Assembly (NCBI GenBank): GCA_020205615.1
Contig: CM035160.1
Span: 146,611,991 to 146,675,990, forward strand
Source of the DNA: Panax quinquefolius
Taxonomy: Eukaryota > Streptophyta > Magnoliopsida > Apiales > Araliaceae
Reading direction: 5' to 3'
DNA: 64,000 bases
The number at the start of each line of letters is the position of its first letter. Within the stretch, counting starts at the first letter, position 1. The position numbers were made by a program, and so were the translations under genes. A model generated the notes under the pieces. It searched no databases. It saw only the letters and a list, made by a program, of their open reading frames with translations, and was not told the origin of the DNA. Positions 58,915 to 64,000 of this stretch are shown here, in pieces.

Positions 58915-59590
58915 ATTCATTAACAAATCATCTTTGCACTACTGATCCTAAAGATATACAATCAGTAAAACCAATAATCTTTGAGGCGCGACTTAATAGT
59001 ATCACGACCACGAATTATCCATGCACTTCATGGCCAAGGATATTCGTGTTTTTTCAATTACTGATCGTGATTATACCGAATAATCCTTGGTCATAATCAT
59101 ACTAAGTCTATCAATGCACTACTGACCAAAGATGACTTTTACCACATCCATGAATTAATATTTCATTCTTTGAGACTCATTTCAATAATTAATCCATATC
59201 ATCGAATCATCCCCGCACTACGTGCCAAGGATATTCATTAGTATCACGACCACGAATTATCCATGCACTACAGCCAAAGATAATCGTGTATTCATTAGTA
59301 TCACGATCATAAATTATCCATGCACTACGGCCAAAGATAATCGTGTATTCATTAGTATCACGACCATAAATTATCCATGCACTACTACGAAAGATAATCG
59401 TGTATTCATTAGTATCACGACCATAAATTATCCATGCACTACTGACGAAAGATAATCGTGTATTCATTAGTATCACGACGACCAAAATTATCCATGCACT
59501 ACGACCAAAGATAATCGTGTTTTCAATTACGGTTTTGATTATACTGAGAACAATCCACGGTACCAAGTCCATCTATGCACTACAAAACAT
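58915..59590 (-). repeat. Stem-loop array, internal
   Basis: A unit of about 60 bp (ATTAGTATCACGACCA, then TTATCCATGCACTAC, then AAGATAATCGTGTATTC) repeats about five times at 59230-59520, with related longer units on both sides. It corresponds in position to the 236-bp array at 24925-26650 but expanded with a different period. Confidence 0.85.
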
Positions 59591-59619
59591 GATGACTTTC
59601 AACATAATATAAGTATGAG

Positions 59620-60790
59620 GATAATGATATAAAGAATCAATCAAATGAGATAAAGGATAAATATTAAACATTTATAATATAAGTTATCCGAGATTCAAGA
59701 ATATCCCCATGTTATCAATCACTTAATAATCTCATAATCTAATATCATTAATATTATAACAATATTTTAATCACTTCTTAAATTTATAAACAATTTATCT
59801 CAATTGTTTACGCTTTTACCATATAATGCATTTAATCATTCAAAATGCCATACTCATAAGATATCATCACCAATTATCAAATCCTCAAAAAAAAATATGC
59901 ATATACTCTATATAGGATTCTCTAGCCATAAAATTCTATTTTCCAATTTTATTACTTCACATAACATATTTAACTCATATGTTCGTAACCAAACTATTTT
60001 TATGAAAAATATCAAATCAGTTCTAAAAATATTTCTTTTCTGGGATTTAGCATAATATAGTCCCATAATGAAAATATATTTTTCTCGAAATTTTTAAAAT
60101 TTATTTTCTATTTTTCAAAAATCAATTTCTAATTAATTCCTTAAGAAATTTGCTACCTCAAGTTTAACTCCAGAAATTCCCAAATCTTGGCAGGACCTTA
60201 CACATATTAATGTGAGCCCGTAGTTTAAATTTCATGGTCATCGGAGTTGTAGAACTCCGATTATAGCATTTTTCGTCAGAAAATCCTAAATATTGAAATG
60301 GTCATAACTTGCTCATTTTAAGTCGGAATGAGCTCATTTTTGGACAGGAGGTACTTTATAACATATATTTTCATGTCCCAAAAGGCCAGAATTTTTCACA
60401 TAAATTTAGTGGCCGAAATAGCCCTTACAAAAACGTGGCAGCAGCTTTTTGGACATTTTGAAGTTTTGACTCCTTTGCTAAAATCAGTCCACACAAAAAT
60501 CTACAACACCTTTTTCATTGATTCCACTTGGATTAGTTAGGTAACTCATAGATCTAACTCTAGGACTTAACCACACTCAAAAATTCAAAATATAATAGGA
60601 GATTTGGTCAATTGAATTTTATGTTACGTTTTTCACCAAAATCTAGTTTTTAACTCCTTGTGATTTTTAAGAAACTTTCATGTTTTCACATACTAACCAA
60701 CATAACTCATCATAACACTTACTAATACCACGTATACCCATGATTTTCATTAGTCCAATGCTTTTATTATGACTTTCATCATAAACCACG
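59620..60790 (-). repeat. Shared ~1.1-kb family block, internal copy
   Basis: Homologue of 23720-24900 on the opposite strand, placed internally as there. Confidence 0.85.
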
Positions 60791-60799
60791 TAAACTGTT

Positions 60800-60960
60800 C
60801 ATTTTAGTTGAAGAAATATTTGAGGGTTTAAGAAATGGGTATTATACTGGGGTCAATACGAAATTCGATTTCACGCTCTAAGTAGGCTAAGAAGTCTTCA
60901 AGAATACGCCAGAAATTTATTAATAATTGAAATATCATTCAAAATCTGTGACTCTCATCC
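60800..60960 (-). pseudogene. Short gypsy pol fragment
   Basis: Start of reverse transcriptase with the same endpoints as 23590-23700, followed by the same ~90-bp non-pol segment (ATCCAAGACTTGGATA at 60958-60973). Confidence 0.75.
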
Positions 60961-61149
60961 AAGACTTGGATAGTACGTCACATTGATACCAACTGTGACT
61001 TCTATCCCTTAACCTAGATAAGACTCACAATGATACCTATAAACTTGCCATCTTCATTCACGATGTCGCCTCTACAGAAAAGTCCGGCTTCTGCATTCCA
61101 CACAAGGAAGTCAACAACGAAAGGTTCGGGGCTCTTTACTTATGGCTTG

Positions 61150-62735
61150 ATATGATGATAATTGACTTTAGTAGTTTGGTTACATGAATTCGCACAACAA
61201 GTTGGTTATGAATATAAAAGCTAACAACCTTCACGAAAAGCATGATGAGTAGTTAATCAATTGATTCCTAAAATCACATCAAAGGCAAATATTTTCATAA
61301 AGATAAGATCGACAGTAACGTGAAAATGTTTATTTGAATCAAACAAGATTTAAAAATAGTAAGCGATAACGAAGGCTCTTACTAACGAAGTTTCAACCAA
61401 TAAGTCAAAGTTTAACTTCTTCTTGAGTCAAATTTAAACGTTGAACACAACTAGGTGAAATAAAAGAGTGGGTAGAACGGTATCTAACTTGCGGTATAGA
61501 CTTCAAAGAGCTTATGATTACTTACCCGTGATAATCTTATTCGGGTTCCTCGTCACGAGAAAAAAAATGCTCTCTCTTAACTACTGGCTTTGGTTTATGC
61601 AGGACGACCTTTGGTGCCTCCATCCTAGTTGAATTTGTCTTGATGGCAACAAAATCGAGCTAAGTGACCTTCTCTTCCACAATTATAACATGCTTTGACT
61701 GCATGGCGCGCAGCTCGGATCGATGTGTCCTCTCTCTCCGCATTTGAAGCATATGATAGGTGGTCTTTCTCCTTCCTTAACAACGGTCTTTGGTCTTGGC
61801 GTCTTTCCATCATTGTTGAATCTCCTTTTCTTGAAATATCCATTCTTATTGCTTTGACCACGATTACCACCAAGTGGTTTCCATATCTCGCCTTCATTGA
61901 TTCCTCCACGCTTGTTGTCACCGCTTCGATGACTACTCTTTGGTATTATAATTTTACTGCACCGCTTTCTCTTTTAGTTAAGTTGACTCGTTATCGCGCT
62001 CCACTAATCGAGCCCTATTTACAACATCTCGAATACAAACACGCTTTATGAGAAATAAGATATTGACGTATCTTCGGCTTTAAACCTCTTAAAAACATTC
62101 GCGCCATTCTCTCTTCATTATCCACCAAGTGGGACGCAAATCGTGATAACTCCGCAAATTTTGCCTCGTATTGCGACACGGTCATATTGTTTTGTTCCAA
62201 CTTGATAAACTCCACCTCCTTCATGTGGAGAATACTTTCAGGAAAGTATTTGTCGTTGAAACGACTCTGGAACTTCTCCCAAGATATCTTCAAGATCTGA
62301 AGGTTGAGTACGCTTTACCGATTCCCACCAGTAATCTGCCTCTCCGCGCAACATAAAGGCGGCAAAGGGAACCTTTTGCTCCTCGGAGCATCCCAAGACA
62401 TCAAATATCTTGGTAATCTACTTTATCCATGCTTCCGCCAGATTTGGTTTTGGCTCTCCCTTAAACTCCGATGGTCCCAGCTCCTTGAATTGTTTAGCGG
62501 TGACCGCCCGAGAGTTTTCCGTGTTTCCACCTACGTTTTGGACGAAGTCGCTTTTTTGCGATGTTGCATGAATTCTAAAACCTCTTAAACGTCACTCGTC
62601 GTTCGTCGATTGATCGATGTTGTTTGTTTACGGAGGATTATCGCCATCCTGTTGCATATTGTCCTGATTATTGATCTGTGGAGAATCAACAGTCTCCTGT
62701 GCTCCATTGCTATTCTCAACATTCTCGGATGCCAT
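61150..62735 (-). pseudogene. gag and protease remnants
   Basis: ATG at 62735 (MASENVENSNGAQETV), then a stop after about 35 codons. MKISWEKFQ and FIKLEQNNMTVSQYEAKF lie in 62293-62015. One readable zinc knuckle, CYNCGREGHLARFC, lies near 61660-61705; the first knuckle is damaged (YASNAEREDTS in that frame). Protease sequence is present only as frameshifted pieces at 61160-61500. Confidence 0.88.
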
Positions 62736-62908
62736 TTTCAAACACTGCCACAAAATAAAGGTTAATTGACATGCAATATATTATCACTATATTCTGACCA
62801 ACCAATAAAATAGCACATAAACTTAGGTAGGTCATACTAGCGAAGGTATTCCCCGTCTCTCCCCTCCTAGTACTATTCTCACATCTTAGCCAGGGATCAT
62901 ATCCCTAA

Positions 62909-62920
62909 GCTCTGATACCA
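62909..62920 (-). other. Primer binding site
   Basis: Perfect TGGTATCAGAGC on the minus strand, two bases from the LTR end. Confidence 0.85.
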
Positions 62921-62922
62921 AC

Positions 62923-64000
62923 TATGACGCCCCCAAAATTAGGTATACGTCACCTATCTTGGGTCGCCACTTACATGGTACAGAATTTAAATACAACTTA
63001 CTAATATAAGCGTAGTGTATACAATACGACATAAACGTGAGTTTGAATACAAATATTGTCTACTAGATATTATACAAACTCAAAAGGAGTCCTCATTACA
63101 ATTATTATCACACTATTTCACGAATAGTGAGGACTACTAATGCTATCCTCTGGACCATTACTCCGCTTTCCCACTCGTCCCAAATTTATATTCTCATTTC
63201 ACGAAGAAAACGGTGAAAGAAAGGGTGAGCTCAACTAGCCCAAAGAAGAAATATTATAACTAAGATAATGCGAAATAAATTATCAATAGTCTTCAATAAT
63301 GGTAAACGATAAAATACAATAGACAATCGGTTTAAGCTCAAGTAATGAATATCTGAATCCATTAAAAGAGTCAAGTAGAAAATAAAATCTCTACTATCTT
63401 TTAGGTTTTAAAAGGTTTTCATCAATTTTTATCACTAAGACTCGGTTTAATGAATAAACCACAATATCTAATCATCCTCGTACCACGGTGGCCAAGGATT
63501 TTCATCAAATTATCAATGGTCATGACTATACCGAATCACCCCCGGTCATAATCATACCAAAACTATCCATCACTGCATGACAAGCCACTGAGGACTTTTG
63601 TCACATCATTTATATCAAGCCATGATTATACCGAATGATCCTCGGTCATAATCATACTAAGTTCATCTATGCACGTAAGCCAAATATAACATAATATAAC
63701 ATGAGGATGATGACAATGACATAATAATTCAATAAAACAAGTTCAAGAATTATTTTATCCAGAATTATTAACGTCCAAATTGTCAACAAGATATCTTGCT
63801 TTTGTAGAGTAAAATTCAAGAATGATCGGAAGAATATTTCCATGAAAAGATCTTTGGATGAAACGCAAATATCAAGGATATTCTACTAATTTCATGGAGT
63901 ATAGAAGTCAAAGTTTTAACCAATTGGGTATAATAAAGAATGGAATAACAAAAGAAATCACCACGCATGCGGTACTTCGCATGAAGCGTGTTATTCAACG
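62923..64000 (-). repeat. 5' LTR, distal part
   Basis: Collinear with 56045-57130: terminal block, GGTGAGCTCAACTAGCC, stem-loops (63480-63690), and the first hairpin units at 63930-64000, where the window ends. Its terminus reads CGTCATA where CGTCACA is usual. Confidence 0.88.

Larger units (their letters stand above)
56045..64000 (-). mobile_element. LTR retrotransposon derivative nested in LTR 3, runs off the window
   Basis: The 3' LTR is 56045-58786; the 5' LTR starts (distal end) at 62923 and runs past 64000. The internal DNA has degraded gag, scraps of protease and reverse transcriptase, then the shared block and a stem-loop array. That last arrangement is the same as in 20255-29187. 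Most of pol is missing, so it is non-autonomous. Confidence 0.88.

Noticed and set aside
59207..59572. 121-codon frame with repeated SAWIIYGRDTNEYTIIFG
   Set aside because: Translation of the ~60-bp stem-loop array; no homologous frame is kept in related arrays.
1..64000. tRNA or rRNA genes
   Set aside because: No cloverleaf or rRNA core sequence was seen; the only tRNA-related words are the retrotransposon primer binding sites.

Overview
The window is nuclear DNA from a flowering plant, most likely a eudicot. It is AT-rich, has two intact L-type lectin receptor kinases, chromodomain Ty3/gypsy (Tekay/Del-type) LTR retrotransposons, Mutator-, CACTA- and Stowaway-type DNA elements, and no bacterial gene organisation. 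I cannot name the species. Only about 4 kb is convincing host coding sequence. Roughly three quarters is one large family of LTR retrotransposons, mostly inserted into each other.

Layout. 1-7739: nested LTRs and a deletion-derived minus-strand element, holding a gag remnant, that sits inside a subtilase relic. 7740-9510: a broken subtilase (I9 propeptide plus start of S8 domain) fused in frame to an unrecognised open reading frame, then a scrap of lectin-receptor-kinase catalytic domain. 11097-15003: a 3.9-kb solo LTR with target duplication TATTA. 15115-15906: a CACTA-like non-autonomous element. 16858-18888 and 29915-31954: two tandem minus-strand lectin receptor kinase genes. Between them lies a Mutator-like element (19271-29709, 10-bp target duplication GTATCTATAT) carrying a captured fragment of ribosomal protein L9 (uL6). 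That element was itself split by an 8.9-kb plus-strand LTR retrotransposon (20255-29187, target duplication ATATA). 32331-34867: a 5'-truncated LINE-type insertion, a Stowaway-like MITE and the integrase end of a different gypsy element.

34868-64000 is a nest. A minus-strand derivative with very long LTRs (about 3.8 kb) and only about 0.34 kb of internal DNA is arranged LTR-internal-LTR-internal-LTR. Its second internal segment is split by a gag-pol-bearing but broken Tekay-type element (43227-52344, target duplication ATGTA). Its third LTR is split by another derivative (56045 to beyond 64000).

The LTR family has unusual structure. The transcribed part of the LTR carries arrays of a 34-nt hairpin (9-bp stem) and many copies of a second stem-loop whose stem varies while its loop is kept. 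One LTR subfamily carries a 122-codon open reading frame of unknown origin that is intact in two copies. Two separate derivatives share the same rearranged internal region, so the rearranged form has itself been mobilised.

The two receptor kinases are the only genes I expect to be functional. They belong to a plasma-membrane receptor family linked to defence and development. All gag-pol copies here contain stops or frameshifts.
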